A stretch of 64,000 nucleotides of DNA, taken from NCBI GenBank assembly GCA_965112735.1, contig OZ218953.1, forward strand, positions 310,001-374,000. Direction: 5' to 3'. Within the stretch, counting starts at the first letter, position 1; the number at the start of each line of letters is the position of its first letter. Source of the stretch: Phaeosaccion multiseriatum. Taxonomy: Eukaryota; Ochrophyta, other classes. Under the pieces are notes generated by a model. The model saw nothing but the letters and a program-made list of their open reading frames with translations. It was not told the DNA's origin and made no database searches. This document shows positions 43,750 to 56,600 of the stretch, piece after piece. Position numbers and translations under genes: made by a program.

Positions 43750-46700
43750 TAAATAAAAAAAAATAAAGTACAACCCAAATAGCAGGGTTGAGGCTAGGCC
43801 TACTCATCACCAACACCCACCAGAAAGGATGAGTGCCACCACACTAGGATGCTACGGCCCCTCTGTAGCACATACACACACACACACACCACTTGCTTGT
43901 TCCACACGCGCCTAGCTACCCCCCGCGACAAATCCACTTACCAATCCTACCTTATCTTACTTAAGGGGGGCAACTCCACCTTCACCCTAGACCCCCCTTG
44001 CCGGGGCACTCTATGAGGAGGCAACGCCCAACCTCCCCTTCTCCCCGTACCCACTAACTACAAGTATATGAATATGAACCAATAATGAAAGAAACAGGAC
44101 ACCAACGACACCGAGCAAAGCCACAGCTAGCAACGAAGAGACAACAAGTCCGAAGACACGCTCCTCTAATCACCAACATCCATCACAATCACACAACTGA
44201 ATGAATGCCGCCAGCTCAGTACGAGAGTGCAAAACCCAGTCAGAGAAAAAAAAGGTCTGACAAAGGGAAGAACGCAACCCGACCCCCAAAAGAATAATGC
44301 ACTTAAAACAAAAGTACAACCCAAATAGCATGGCTGAGGCTACCAACGTAGAGAAAGACTGCCCCAGCAGTTCCCTACTCATCACCAACACCCACCAGAA
44401 AGGATGAGTGCCACCACACTAGGATGCTACAGCCCCTCTGTAGCACCACTTGCTTGTTTTCGTGTTCAACACGCACCAACACCCCGCCTCGTCTAGCTAA
44501 GCTCCTTCGTACGAGGAATCACGCCCCAACAGGTCAGCCGAGTCCAATGGCCGAAAAGAAAGGCGCCGCTTGTTGACGAACCCTTAGCTACTGCTCCGTT
44601 GTCGATCGGCCGTGCTCAGCTCTCCAGTCTCTCGGACTCGATCCCCTTACGAGATGGGCATGACTGTCCACTGAATCACCGACTGCTTGTTCACGGGTAC
44701 ACCCTTGACGGTGGCCATCATTGTCTTACCCGAGCCGCGGTCCTTAGTGTCCTTCTTATCTGAAACAGACAGGGAGCCAGTCTCGCACGTGAGCGTGATC
44801 TGTGGGGCACACCACAGCCATAACATAGGCGAGCGAAGGAAGGGAGGGGGGAGAGTGGAGCGGTGGAGGGGGGGAGCAACAAGGCGCAGGGGCGGAACAA
44901 GGTGGAAGGGAGGGAGCGAAGGAGGACGAGGGCGGGGGAGCGGGGGAGCAATTTAGGGAGCAGGGAAAGGAGGGCGGTAGAGGAAGGAGCGGGGGGGGGG
45001 GGGGAGGAGCGAGTGAGGGGAAGAGAGGGAGAAGGGGGAAGGGGGGGAGGGAGGCGGAGAGCAGAGAAAGGGGGTTGATGGCAAGACGGGTAGATCATAA
45101 CCAAGAGGAATCAAGAGGATCTGCTGCACTACTCAGATGGCCCCAACGGTGTGATTCTGAAACTGGTATAGCTAGGTACTAGGCCAAGAGGAAGAGCAAG
45201 GAAGCATGAAAGGAAAGATGCGAAGCGGGCAAGGAAGGAAGGCTCAAGGCAGGGAAAACTATACACACAAAACAAAGACAAAACAAACAGAGACGGTCGG
45301 AAGCGAAGGCACACGCACTCACCACGTCGCCGTAGCGGACACGCGTCTGATGCGGTGTGGGGGTACCTCCGATCGCTCTCTTAACGATGCGGATGGTCCA
45401 CTTGGTCCTGTTCGCGTATGGCTTGACCATGATCTTGCCGTCTGGGATCTTGTAGTTGGTTAGATACAAGTTGTCCTTGGGGGCGCACTTGCTCTTGATC
45501 CTTTGACGGTGCGGGGCTTGGGCAGTCATGGCTTTTCCTTTCGGTCGGAGCTGATTTTGGGGGGTAAGCAAACACCGAGCGTTGGGAAGGGCGAACAAGA
45601 ACGGCCAGTTTCAGTGCCAGCCAGTGCACGGCCGGATTCATCACACACCCCAAGTTAAGCAAAGACGGGGGAAGAGGGTATCAGCCAAGGTCAACGTAGA
45701 GTACTAACTAGCAGGATTGCAGGGCTACAGCCCCCATCAGCCAAGCCTGACTTGCTTCATTCGCGCTCTTTTTCTTACTTTGCTTCCTATAGTGCAGGGT
45801 GAAGGGGAGTTCCAGAATTTGCATGCCGGGCACTGTTCCACTCCCTTACCTTGTTCTTAAGGAAGACTTCATCTCCGTGCTTGACCCCTCCGACGGTGGT
45901 TCCTGGGTTTTGCAGCTGCCATTGCGCCTCAACTTGCTCATCTTTAGCCGAGGCAACCGCGAAGGTGTCGTAAACAACTTCCTCGTTCTGGAAGGCCCAT
46001 TTCTCCATTGCTTTCAACTGCGGGATGAACGTCTCCATTTGCCGAACGACTCCCGCCCCCTTGTTGTTAAAATACCGCTTTCCTTTATTTCTGTTCTTCT
46101 TTCGAGTAGTCTTCTCGAACTTATCGAAGTCCAATGAGCCTTTTAGCTCGGGCATCTTACCCGTGGAGCCTAGTCTCCTCCCCTAATATTGTATTTCGGG
46201 GTCACGGTGGAGACACGGTGGAGACAACATCATTCAGACGGTGGAGACAACATCATTCAGCAAGAAGAAGCAAGTTCAGAGTTGGAGAGAAGAAGAGAGC
46301 GAACGAGAAGGCAGACGCAAGTTATCTCACCTGGTCGCGCAAAGCGCGATACTTCGCCCCTATCTCCTTCTTTAAAGGCCACAGAACTTGTTCCCGTTTG
46401 CGGTCCAAGGTGTAGTAGTGGCTGCGGCCTCTATCCTTGAACTTCAGAATGGCCTTTTCGACAATCTTGTCATCTCTACTGGCCAGCTGCTCGTCCGTCA
46501 GTGAGAAGTACACAATCGTGGTATGAGGGATATTCGAGAGGCATGAATGAGAGATCTGAAACATGATAGCCTTGTGTCGCCTTGGCCAACCCGTTCCTCT
46601 CCCCCTCCCCCCTCTCTTCCCTTTCTTTCCTATAAAAGGAAATGATGACTTCTTTCAAAAACGAAATGATGAAACCATCGGAGCTTGTGAATCTGATTGA

Positions 46701-49700
46701 ACTGAACTTCCTTTCCTCGAAGGCTCTACGGAGCAAACTTACCCACAGAGACCGGTCGTGGCGAGTGCGGAAGGCAGAGTCAAGCACTTTTTCGCTTCCG
46801 ACGCTCTCGAGGCTGAAGAGCGAGCTGTCGCCGTCGTGCTGCAGCTCCGGGTGGTTTGCCCGCGTCGCGGCGTCTCCGAGGAAAAGATCCAGAAGGTATG
46901 GGGGTGCGTCCCTCTTGAAGCGCTCGGCCAGATCTGTCCAGTTGCCGTAGGAGAGGTCTTCACTCAGCTTCTTCACCTGCAGGACGGACTCGTCCTTGGC
47001 CACGTCAAGGCCGTCGATGAGATCAAAGTCGGTGGCGGCGTCCCTGAATCCGTCAAAAAACAGGTCGTTCCAGTTCGTGACGCTCAAGGGCTCCAGCTCG
47101 CTCATATCCTCGCAGCTCTTCACAGCGGCCTTCACTACGCTCGCAACGAAGGCTTCCTTCTTGGCGTCACCGTCGTCGCCTATTGGGGTGGGGCGGGGTC
47201 CAGCCAGGCACAGGCACAGAGGAAGGAGAGGTTTGATTCTTGCTTTGTTCATGATAGCACTTGAACGACCTCGTCCCTTGCCACACACAATAAGTACTTG
47301 AACGACCATCTCCCACTTGTGTGCTACGCAAAAGACGCTGCCTTATTGTGCCTTTCCGTGTTCGTTTTTGTCGCGGAGACCAAATCGACAACAAGGGCGC
47401 GGAACGCTCCGACCGGCTGAAGTGTGTGTGTATGTGACCGCGGCCATCAATGGTGCGATGAGCTATGACCGCAGCAATACCAAGTGGGACACACACCCTT
47501 GCCTTAGCGAGAAGCTCGTGGGACACACACACCCTTGCCTTAGCGAGAAGCTCGTGAGAATTGCCATCCTCCTTGCCTGAACATACCTTCCCAGTCGCCT
47601 GACTCGGCCGGCTTGGCCACGACGAAGCAGAGCTCGCGCACGATCGTATCGAACGACTGCTCCACGAAGAGGGCACTCCTCACGAGTGTCCGTAGACTCG
47701 CAGAGGTATCGGGGTCGCCCAGTAGCAGCGGTTGCCACACTCGAGCTCGCTGCTCCCAAGCCCTGGGCATATAGATGATCGTCAATACCACCGGTATGGA
47801 AACGGGGGTGAGATGCAAAGGTTCGTCAGTTTAGGGGGAGAGAGGCCGGCCGCCGCAGGCACTGCACGCGTACGTGCGCTTCCGCAAAACTTCTGCCATC
47901 ATACTACGTACGCTTGCTCGCTTCTCTCTTACCTGCGGATAAGTTGAGCCGCGTTCTTGTACTCCTCGTCCACATCACTCATGACCTCCAGGAGGTCCCA
48001 GACAGGCACGAGAGCCTCTGCAGCCAGCCAGAGCAAAAGAAGGAGAGGGGGAGGGGGCAAGCAAGAGGGAGGACACAGCCACAGTGATCGGGGGAGGGGG
48101 GTTGTGAGGATAAAATGCAGCTGCGACACACCACCCCCTGCCCAGCTACGCTACAGTCCATCCCTCTCCCTCCCTCCCTCCCTCATTCACTCACTCCCTC
48201 ACTCTTTCCCTCTACTACTACACTCCTTCCGTCTCCCTCCCTCCTCACCCAGCCAGCCACTCTCACTCACCCAACGGGCCCCTGTCAATGCATGACCATG
48301 ATCGGGTGTTCTGAAGCAGCTCCTCACCGAAGCCGTCCACTGAGGCAGCGTTTGGACCGAGTGACTGAGCGAGAGAGAAAAAATGAATGAAGGGGGGGGG
48401 GGGGATTGATGAGGATGTGCTGGTGTCTTCAAGTCTAACATGAGCTGGGCTTCCTGCCCTCTCTCTCTTGCTCCTTTACGTACTCACCTTGACCGTGGTC
48501 TCGAAGAAAGCCGTCTCCTCGCGTTCGTCTGTGTTCTCTCCCGTCGCGTTGGTCTTGAACTTCACCTTGGAAGTCTCTGTGCTTTTGCTGAAGTTGGCGC
48601 CAAACCCTCCACTGATACCGAGACCCTTGATGCTTAAGCTTCCGCCCAAGCCCAGACTGTTTGGAAAAGACAAAAACACGTGTTGATTGTCATCGGGGGG
48701 AGTTGTCGTACAGGAGTTGGCTTGTTGGGTTTAGCCGGCCGGGTCATATCAAATGTGAGTGAAGCAAGAGAGGGCACATGTCTTGACAAGTTTGTTTCTT
48801 GTTCAATAAAAAGGGACAATCGTAGCTACCCCGCACACTGTCAGCCTCTCACCCCCCCCCCCAAAACTCACTCACTAACTCACCCCACGGCTTTCGACTT
48901 GCCCTTGGTGTTGCTGTTATGCTCGCCCGCCTCTGCAAAAAGTTGCTCCGTGGAGACTGCTTTCTTGGAGCTCATGGTGGTGGTGCGGAAGAACACCCCT
49001 CCCAGCAAGTGCCTTCCCATAGAGACATCTGCAAAGGGAAGTGGAGGGGGGAAGCGGGTCGCACCCGAGGAGAGGCAGGGGGTGGAGGAAGGAGGGAGAG
49101 AGAGGGAGCGAAAAGGTGCGAAAGAAGGGAGGGAGACGCGGAGGAGGCGAGTGTCAGAGTGTCAGAGTGGTCCTTTACTAGGGGCTCTTCCCCCGATACG
49201 GCCTCACTTACCATAAAAAAACAGCGACGGAAGTCAAAGCAAAGCAAGGCAAGCAAGGCAAAAGCAAGGGCGGAGGATGTAACTTACGTGAGCCGAACAT
49301 GTCAAGGAACGCCTTGGCCTTGAGCGTGGTGTCGACCTCTTTGGCGTATTTCTTGGCCTCTTCCGTCAGCTTCATCTGGTCTCGCGGAATACGGAAGGTC
49401 CGCATGGGGCACTTGACATACTCCAGAATGATCGCCGTTTTGGCGAGGCCCTGTCTGGCCAACTCCTTGGTCTCTTTCTCTTGTTCCGCCTTGACCTTTT
49501 CCTTTTGTCGTGTGTTACCCCCCCCTTTCGTCCCAGTCCCCGCCGCGGCAGGGCCACCAGGAGGGCCAGGCTTCGTAAATGATGCCGACCCTCCCTTGGA
49601 AAGCCCAAACGACGTGACGCTGCTTTCGGCTACGGACACTCCCGCAGAGGAGACGGTGCTGATGAAACTGCTCGCAGCTGATTCCTCAGTGGTCTTGAAG

Positions 49701-51791
49701 ACGCGGCTTTCCAACCCGGTGTCGGGCCCCGTCCTGTGGTAACAGTGGTTGGTTGCAGGAGAGAAATAGGGGGCGAGCGAGAGGATGGAGGTCTAGCGAG
49801 TGACGTAGGTTGAGCACCATACAACAACAACGACATCAACAACAACAAAAACAGCAACAACAGCAGCAACAACAACAAAAACAACAACAGCAACAACGAA
49901 CAGACTCGCCCTTCCCCTCCCCAGCCAGCCAGCGCCATACTTACATTTCAACGAAGGTTGGCTTCTGCAGGAGCGGAGCGTAGGGGCGTTGGGCGATGGT
50001 GCCGTCGTCGAGGTCGCCAAAGAAGGACACACCGTACAGAGCGATGCCCCCCGAAGCTCCAGCCACGAGATCTTCGTTGTTCTCATACGACTTCAGCACC
50101 CCGTTTCCGGTGGGGAAGGACAGAGCAGACTGGGCTTCAGCCTCTGCGAGCAGGCGCGCCGACCCTGCAAGAAAGAGGGGTGGAACAAGAAAGAACAAGA
50201 AGAGGTGGGAAGCGAGGCGAGGCGTGTGTCGGAGGGATGGAAATGGATTCAAGCTTTCTTGGAACATCAGGCAGGGGGTTTTCCTAGTTCGGGCAAGACA
50301 AGGTGCGTTGTTCCGACGCATAGCTAGCTGGGCTTTGAACACTCGGGCCGCTCCTTCATCTCCCACCCACCTTGCAAATTGGCCTTCCAGTCCGCAGGCG
50401 GCTGTGCTGCCTGCCTGACCTCGTCGAGGCGCTGCGCCAACTCGTCCTCGCTCTTGTTCACGAGGTCCTGCAGGAGTCCATTGTATTGTTGGGGGATCAT
50501 GTCAGAGTGAGGCGTGGGACAACCAATCGCAACAAGAACAGGTCAGGCCAGGGTACAGCCACCCATCCATCACACTCCAGCCACCACCCTTCCACTTCTA
50601 CCGAGGCACTGCCCGTTCGTGCCGTAAGCCAAAGGCCAAGAGGTTAGAGGTCTTAGCCTGCCTGTGTTACAGCCATGCACGCCCCCTTATTCTACTGGCT
50701 GGACTGCTGCATGCAAACATAAATACACGGAGAAGAACACTCCCACTTCTTCCGCCGCTGATCCCTATCTCCCCCCACTCCCCCCCCCCCCTCTCTCTTC
50801 CTCTTCTTCCTAGTCTTCTTTCCTTCCCAACAAAACAAGAGCAAGGTAACATTTCCCTCTCCTGCCTGGTGTGATAAACGCCGAGTCAGTAGGCCGGCAA
50901 CCTACACCTCTTACTTCTCTTGACTTACTTTGGTGTTGAGTTTGTCGAGCGCCGCTTGGGTCTTGTCGGCATAGGCCTGGGCCTGCTGGACGTGAGACGC
51001 CATTGTATCCGCCGCAATATTGGCTTGAGACTTTGGCAAGTATTTCCCAAGCGCACGCGAGAACGCGCCTGAAGCGGCAGGGCTTGATATGAGACCCCCA
51101 AGCGCACTGCTTATGCCGCCAGCACGAGGCGGGGCAGCACCGCCGGGCCTGCTTCCGTTGTTTTGCATCGCTTGGAGCTTGGCTCCAAGAAGCCGGCTGC
51201 TGTTGGTGGTGGTGGTGTTGTTGTTGTTCGTGGTGATGGTGGTCTCCTTCGTGACGATGGTTCGGACGTGCTCGCTAATGTCCGCGGCTTTGAACACTTT
51301 GAGCCCTTCCAGAACCTCGGATAGCTCCATGCTCAAACCTTCGGGGCATGGAAGAGAAAGGGAGGAAGTAAGTGGCTGAGGGAGTGAGAAACCAAGCAAG
51401 GGAGTGAGCGACGGGGTGAGAGAGTACGTGAGGGAGTGAGAAACCAAGCTAGGGAGTAAGCGACGGGGTGAGAGAGTGACTAACAGTGAGGGAGTGAGTG
51501 AGTGAGTGAATGGGTGAGTGAGGAAGGAGTGAGTGACTGGGTGGGTGGGTGAGTGACAGAATGGTGATTTTTCTGAGCTACATTAGTGGGCTGAACAAGA
51601 GAATGAGTGCGCACTGGTTGTGGGGGCGGGTTGGAATGGGGAAGAGAGGAGATGTTCAGCTGTATACGATAATAACCGTGGCGCTTGCAACCCTCCCTGC
51701 CTCAGTCTCACCGTTGGCAAGTAGCTCTGAGCGAATGGCCGGGACTCCCGGCGCGGACGGCTCTGCAAATAGCTCCTTGATGAGCTGCGGG

Positions 51792-51823
<32 letters not shown>

Positions 51824-53475
51824 CAGAGAGACAGAGTGAGAGAGAGAGAAAAGGAGGTGAAAAACATGTGCGAACGAGGTAAGGACTACTTAGACTAGGA
51901 CCGAGTGACGTCTACCAGCATCGAACCAAAGAGGTTATTATACTCTTTAGCTTCATACTTCTCGGATTCCAGAACCCTACCTTACCTCGCGATCACTGGG
52001 TCCTGCAACTACGGCGGTGTCGTCCTCGCCCTCCTCATCGTCTTCCTCGTCTTCTTCATCGGAGCCTTCATCCTCGTCAAAATCCCCCTCCTCTTCTTCT
52101 CCTTCGGCTTCTTCTCCTTCGCTTTCCTTTCCCTCGTCCACCTCCGCATCTCCTTCCTGCGAGTCGTTGCCATCATCTAGCAGCAAGTCGGAACCGAGCA
52201 GGTCGTTGATGGCACTCCACTGCATGTGCTGCAGCTCCGTGATAGTCTTGACCTTGCTTAGCAAGTCCCTTGCCCACGCAGCGCTCACATTCACCCCTGC
52301 ACAGAGTGTGGTGAGTATAGTGAGGAAGCAAGTGAGGGAAGGAGGGAGTGTGTGAGTGGGCAAGTTAGACTAGTGAGTTGAGTTAAGCGAGTGGGAGAGT
52401 GAGTGAGTGAGTGAGTGAGTAATGATGTGAAGCAGCTAAAGAGTGAGGGAGCCGCTTTGACGTACCACGGCTGAGGAGTGCACCTCTGAGCTGCAGCTCT
52501 CTTCCCAGAAGCAGGGTGAGATCGTCCATCGCGTCGTCCTTCTCGTCCGCTTTGTCGTCGTCGGAGATGGCGGGGACATCCAAGACACCTGCTCCACCAC
52601 CGGGACAGCGAAACGCAGAGGGGAGGAGCATGCATGAGGTGCGGTTTTTCTTCAAGGTAGGGTGGGGTTAGTTGCTCACCTTGCTGCTTTAGGCCGTGCA
52701 GGTACACCGCAATGGCAGCGTTGTCTAGCGTGGCTAGGCCCATCTTCACCAAGACCAAACTCTTGTTCTGGCCGACCTCGGCACGCTTTAGAATAGCCAG
52801 CAATGGGGGGGCCAGGGCCTCGTCCGCAAGCTTCTGGAGAGCAAAGCGGGAGGAGAGGCTATGTGCCGGCTTTACAGCAGCGACAGCCTCCTCCTCTCCA
52901 GCCGAAGCGGCGGGGGCACCAGAAGCAGCAATAGCATACTCTTTCTTCTTTCTCTCGTCTTCAGCTTGTAGCAGCTCACTCAAACATCCCAAAACGAATC
53001 TCCTCTTTTCGGCCCCGCGAAGGCCGGCGCTTAAAGTCTCGATCTCCTTCACAGCAGCACTCACTGGATCCTCAGCCATCGTAGCATAGACTAGCGGTGC
53101 GGCGGCGGCGGTGTATGTGTGAGGTGTGTGAAAAGCAAAGGGGGTATCTTCAATTTTCGCTCACTTCTCCTTCTCTCAGGCAGGCCCTTTAAACCCCCTT
53201 CAACAAAGCAAGCAACGAAAGGCCGTCCGTGACCAAACTCGTTGAGCACCGACTACAGCAGCACCGGCGTTGAGAGAGCACAGAAGGGCGCTGTGCTTTA
53301 GGGAGTGATGGAGTGATGGGAAGGAAGAGGGGGGGGAAGGGGTAATTTCCTTTCCCCCCCCCAACTGCCAAAACTGCGATAATCATACAACTATTTTTGT
53401 TGGGGGGTAAAGATCTAACATTTTTTTTTTGTAACTGCATCGCTGTAGATTCCTACTGAAACTGAAACTAATATT
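43750..53475. repeat. Tandem segmental duplication, unit B
   Basis: Partner of 31805-41410, same orientation. It begins immediately after a poly-T/A tract (43731-43768) and ends near CTGAAACTGAAACTAATATT. The fine alignment shows substitutions every few dozen bases in introns and fewer in exons. Confidence 0.9.
44647..53079 (-). CDS. MACPF-like (membrane attack complex/perforin fold) protein, copy B
   Basis: Eighteen minus-strand exons: 53079-52680, 52588-52466, 52296-51986, 51784-51712, 51338-50929, 50467-50371, 50164-49945, 49733-49288, 49028-48884, 48656-48488, 48364-48328, 48017-47933, 47762-47587, 47179-46743, 46486-46331, 46155-45850, 45550-45323, 44799-44647. They sum to 3,972 bases, 1,323 residues, all in phase. 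There is no signal peptide. Residues ~220-275 are strongly acidic. Exons 7-12 (about 475-838) look like a MACPF domain: FLDMFGSHV at 687-695 followed by GG at 703-704 matches the family signature (aromatic-G-[ST]-H-[FY]-x6-GG, here with seven spacer residues). A Gly/Ser beta-like stretch (GLGGGLGIKGFSLSGGFG) and LVPVWDLLE close the domain. Residues 1096-1323 contain two W…GD-V units like beta-trefoil/MIR repeats. The first upstream ATG is out of frame, fixing the start at MAED. MACPF proteins oligomerise into membrane pores or serve in development and defence; the role here is unknown. Confidence 0.7.
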
Positions 53476-53651
53476 CTCTCTCTCCTCTCCCCCCCCCCCC
53501 CCCAGAACGGTTTTCGACTGATACAGAAGATCTCGCGATTGATGTGGAGAGGAGGAAGTATGTGTCCTCTTTCTTCCTTCTCTTGCCTGAAGAAAAAGGG
53601 ACAAAGATAAAAGGGTTGCATCGCACCCTGGCCTCCAGCTTCAAATAGCCA
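53080..53651. promoter_or_regulatory. Divergent promoter region, MACPF copy B and acyltransferase
   Basis: 572 bases between the minus-strand start at 53079 and the plus-strand start at 53652. The first ~395 bases belong to duplication unit B; the rest is unique. It contains homopolymer tracts (C-runs at 53354-53361 and 53490-53503, T-run at 53420-53429). No clear TATA box. Confidence 0.5.
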
Positions 53652-56600
53652 ATGAGTCGGGAGACGACGAGCCGCGTGGGGGCTCCCCACTTATGGTTGC
53701 GAGGGGAAGCGCCGCTCTCTTTCAAAGTGATGCGCTTTGTCTTGGCTCTGGCAGTAAAGGTGGGTTGGTAGTTTCCTTCGCTTCACAGCTGCGCCTATGT
53801 CCTTACGCGCGCGCTCCCTGTCTCTCTATCCCTCTTTCTTCCCTTGAAAATGCATGCAGGCATTTTACAACACCATCGAAATCTCCAACTCGCACTGGCT
53901 GGCCGACTGTGAGTAGAAGGGAGTTTTTTGCCGTTGCTCTCTCGCGTTTCCTTGGCATCTCACCCCCTCCCGCCTGCTCTTTCTTTCCCAATTCCTCTTG
54001 CACGCAGCGGATGAGAACGAAGCAGTCATCCTCTGTGCAAATCACGGTAAGTATACTTGTTCCAACCACGGTACAGCAGTGTAGTCAAGCCGCCCCCCGC
54101 CTCCTCCTCGGACCCCCCTCGCTTGCTCTCCTCCTGGCTCCCATGAGACCGCCAACCCGACTTGACACTTGCCCTCTCCCTCCCGCCCCCCGCTCCCTCT
54201 CTCTCTCTCCTTGACTGCTTGATCCGTCGGTACTCTCGGTGCTATCCATCCGCCAGGCAACTCCCTGACGGACGCCATTATGGTTATCATCTCCACTTCC
54301 TCCCACTTCGTTCGTCTAACGGCCAAGGACACGGTGTTCAAGTCGCGCTTCTTCGGCGCTGTTGTTAGGGCGGTGGGTACTATCCCTATTCAACGGAGAA
54401 CGGAGCATGGCGACAACGCGGACAATACGCAGAGTATGGCCGCGCTACACAAGGCCCTGGGGGAAGGCGGATGCGTGTGCCTCTTCCCGGAGGGCATCTC
54501 CAGGTCAGGGCGTGCGTGAGCACATGTGTGTGTGTGCGTGAGTGCGTGCCTTCGAGCACCTTCTGTGCTGCTGTCCCGTCCTGTCGCGCTCTGGTGCCTT
54601 TGCTTGTGCGGCCAGGACCCCTCTTCACCCCTCCTCCCCTTCCCCCTGCTGCCCTTCCCCCTTCCTCTTCTGCACCCCCCCTGACCCCCCCTCCTTCTTA
54701 ACCCCCCCCCCCCCTTGACCCTCTCCCCATGACCTTTGCTCCTGACACCAGATACATGTCAGGACTGGCGACGCTCAGGTCCGGCACGGGCCGCATTGCC
54801 CTTGAGTTGCTCAAGTCTAAGCTCGACGAGGGGCATACGGACTTCACCGTCACTCTCGCGCCCATGGGGTAAGGCAGGCCGGCAGCACGGAGGGAGGAGG
54901 GGAGGGCATGGTTGCATCCCTGCGTCCCTGCATCTCTGGCCTCCTCTCTCCTCTATCTGTGTTTGTTTGGGTCTGATCTTGTACCCAAATGGGCCCCTCA
55001 CCAACCCCCCCTCCCCCCCCCCCCCTCCTGCAGCATCACCTACCTCCAGCGCGAAAAGTTCCGCTCGGACGTGGGTGTGTCTTTCGCAGAGCCCATCAGA
55101 CTCAAACCCGAAGATTATACGAGGTGCGGTGGTCACAATGGGACCCCACCAAGTCATTAAGTGGCACCGCACCACTTAAGAAGGAAGGAAGGAAGGAAGG
55201 AAGGAAGGAAGGGTCCGGACGGATTCCAAGTATGAAGCTGAGCAAGCTCGCGCATTCTTAGACGCTTGTGTGCCCACCTCCCCCCCTCCCCTCCTCCTCA
55301 ACTCCCCACCCCTCCACCCCCTTGCCTCCTCCCAACCGGTTGCTGGTGTGCCCCTGTCTGTCGCAGGTTGCTTGCTGAGCACGGCTCCGAGTACGAGGCA
55401 GCTAAACACATCATGGACAGAGTGCAGAAGGGCCTGCTCGGCAAATGCGTGTCAGGTCAGTGAGCGTCAGTTCCGAGTCAGATTGCTCTGCCAGGGACGA
55501 ATGCCCCCAAGAGTGCCCGCGAATGCCGCCTTGTCAGTGAATTGTCGCACGTCCTTTCCAAGCCCCCTCCCTCCCTCTCCTCAACGGCAAACGCCCCGCT
55601 CCCCCCCCGTCCCACCTCTCCCACCCTCCCTCCCTCCCTCCCTCCCTCCCTCCCTCCCTCCCTCACTTACTCACTCACTCACTCACTCCCTCTCTCCCTC
55701 TCTCCCTCCTTCCCTCCCTCCCTCCCTCCTTCCCTCCCTCCCTCCTTCCCTCCCTCCCGTCCTCCCGTCCTCCCGTCCTCCCTCCCTCCTTCCCTCCCTC
55801 CCTCCTTCCCTCCCTCCCTCCCTCCCTCCGCCCCTCAGGCGTGGACTGGGACGCCGTCAACGCCGCCATCACCGCCCGCTCTCTCTACGCCCCCCTGGGC
55901 ACCAGCATTACCCTCACACAACACGTGCAGCTCACCGGCAGCTTCGCCAGATACCTCTCAGTGCTGCCCACCAAGGAGAGGGAGCGACGCCTGCTCACGC
56001 GCTCCCCTTCTTCCCCGGATATGTCTTACTCGGAGGCCAAGAGCGAGGAGGAGAGCAATGAGGTGCTGAAGGTAAAGACCGACCTGCTGCACTACAGGTC
56101 AGTGAGTCAGTGAGTGAGTGAGTCAGCGGGTCGGTAAGAGAGGAAAGAGGACCTGTCAGTCAGTCAGTCAGTCAGTAAGTGAGTCAGTCAGTCAGTCAGT
56201 CCACTGTGGACTCAGTGGGAATGGTGATCAAGGTCGTCTTGTCTCTGCCTACTCCTTCCAGAGTCATCTACGCACCTTCCTTAGCTTTTCCTCCCCTTAC
56301 GCACCTGTCCTCCTGCCCCTCCGTCTCCTCCTCCCCTGCCGCAGCGACGGCCTGGACAGAGTGGGTCTCTCCGATGAAGCTGTCCGTCAGGGAGAGCAGG
56401 CCCTCTTGTACATCGCCTTGTCCTTCCTGTGGGCCTCATTCCTGCTCAGCATCGCTCTCCCGGGCCTCCTCTTCATGTCCCCGGTCTTTATACTCGGCAA
56501 GGTGGCAGAGCTGCGAGCCACTCGACTCACTCACGCCACCCCCGCAGAAATCGCCAACATCGTAGACGAAAGTAAGTCTGTCTATCTGGCTGGCTGGCTG

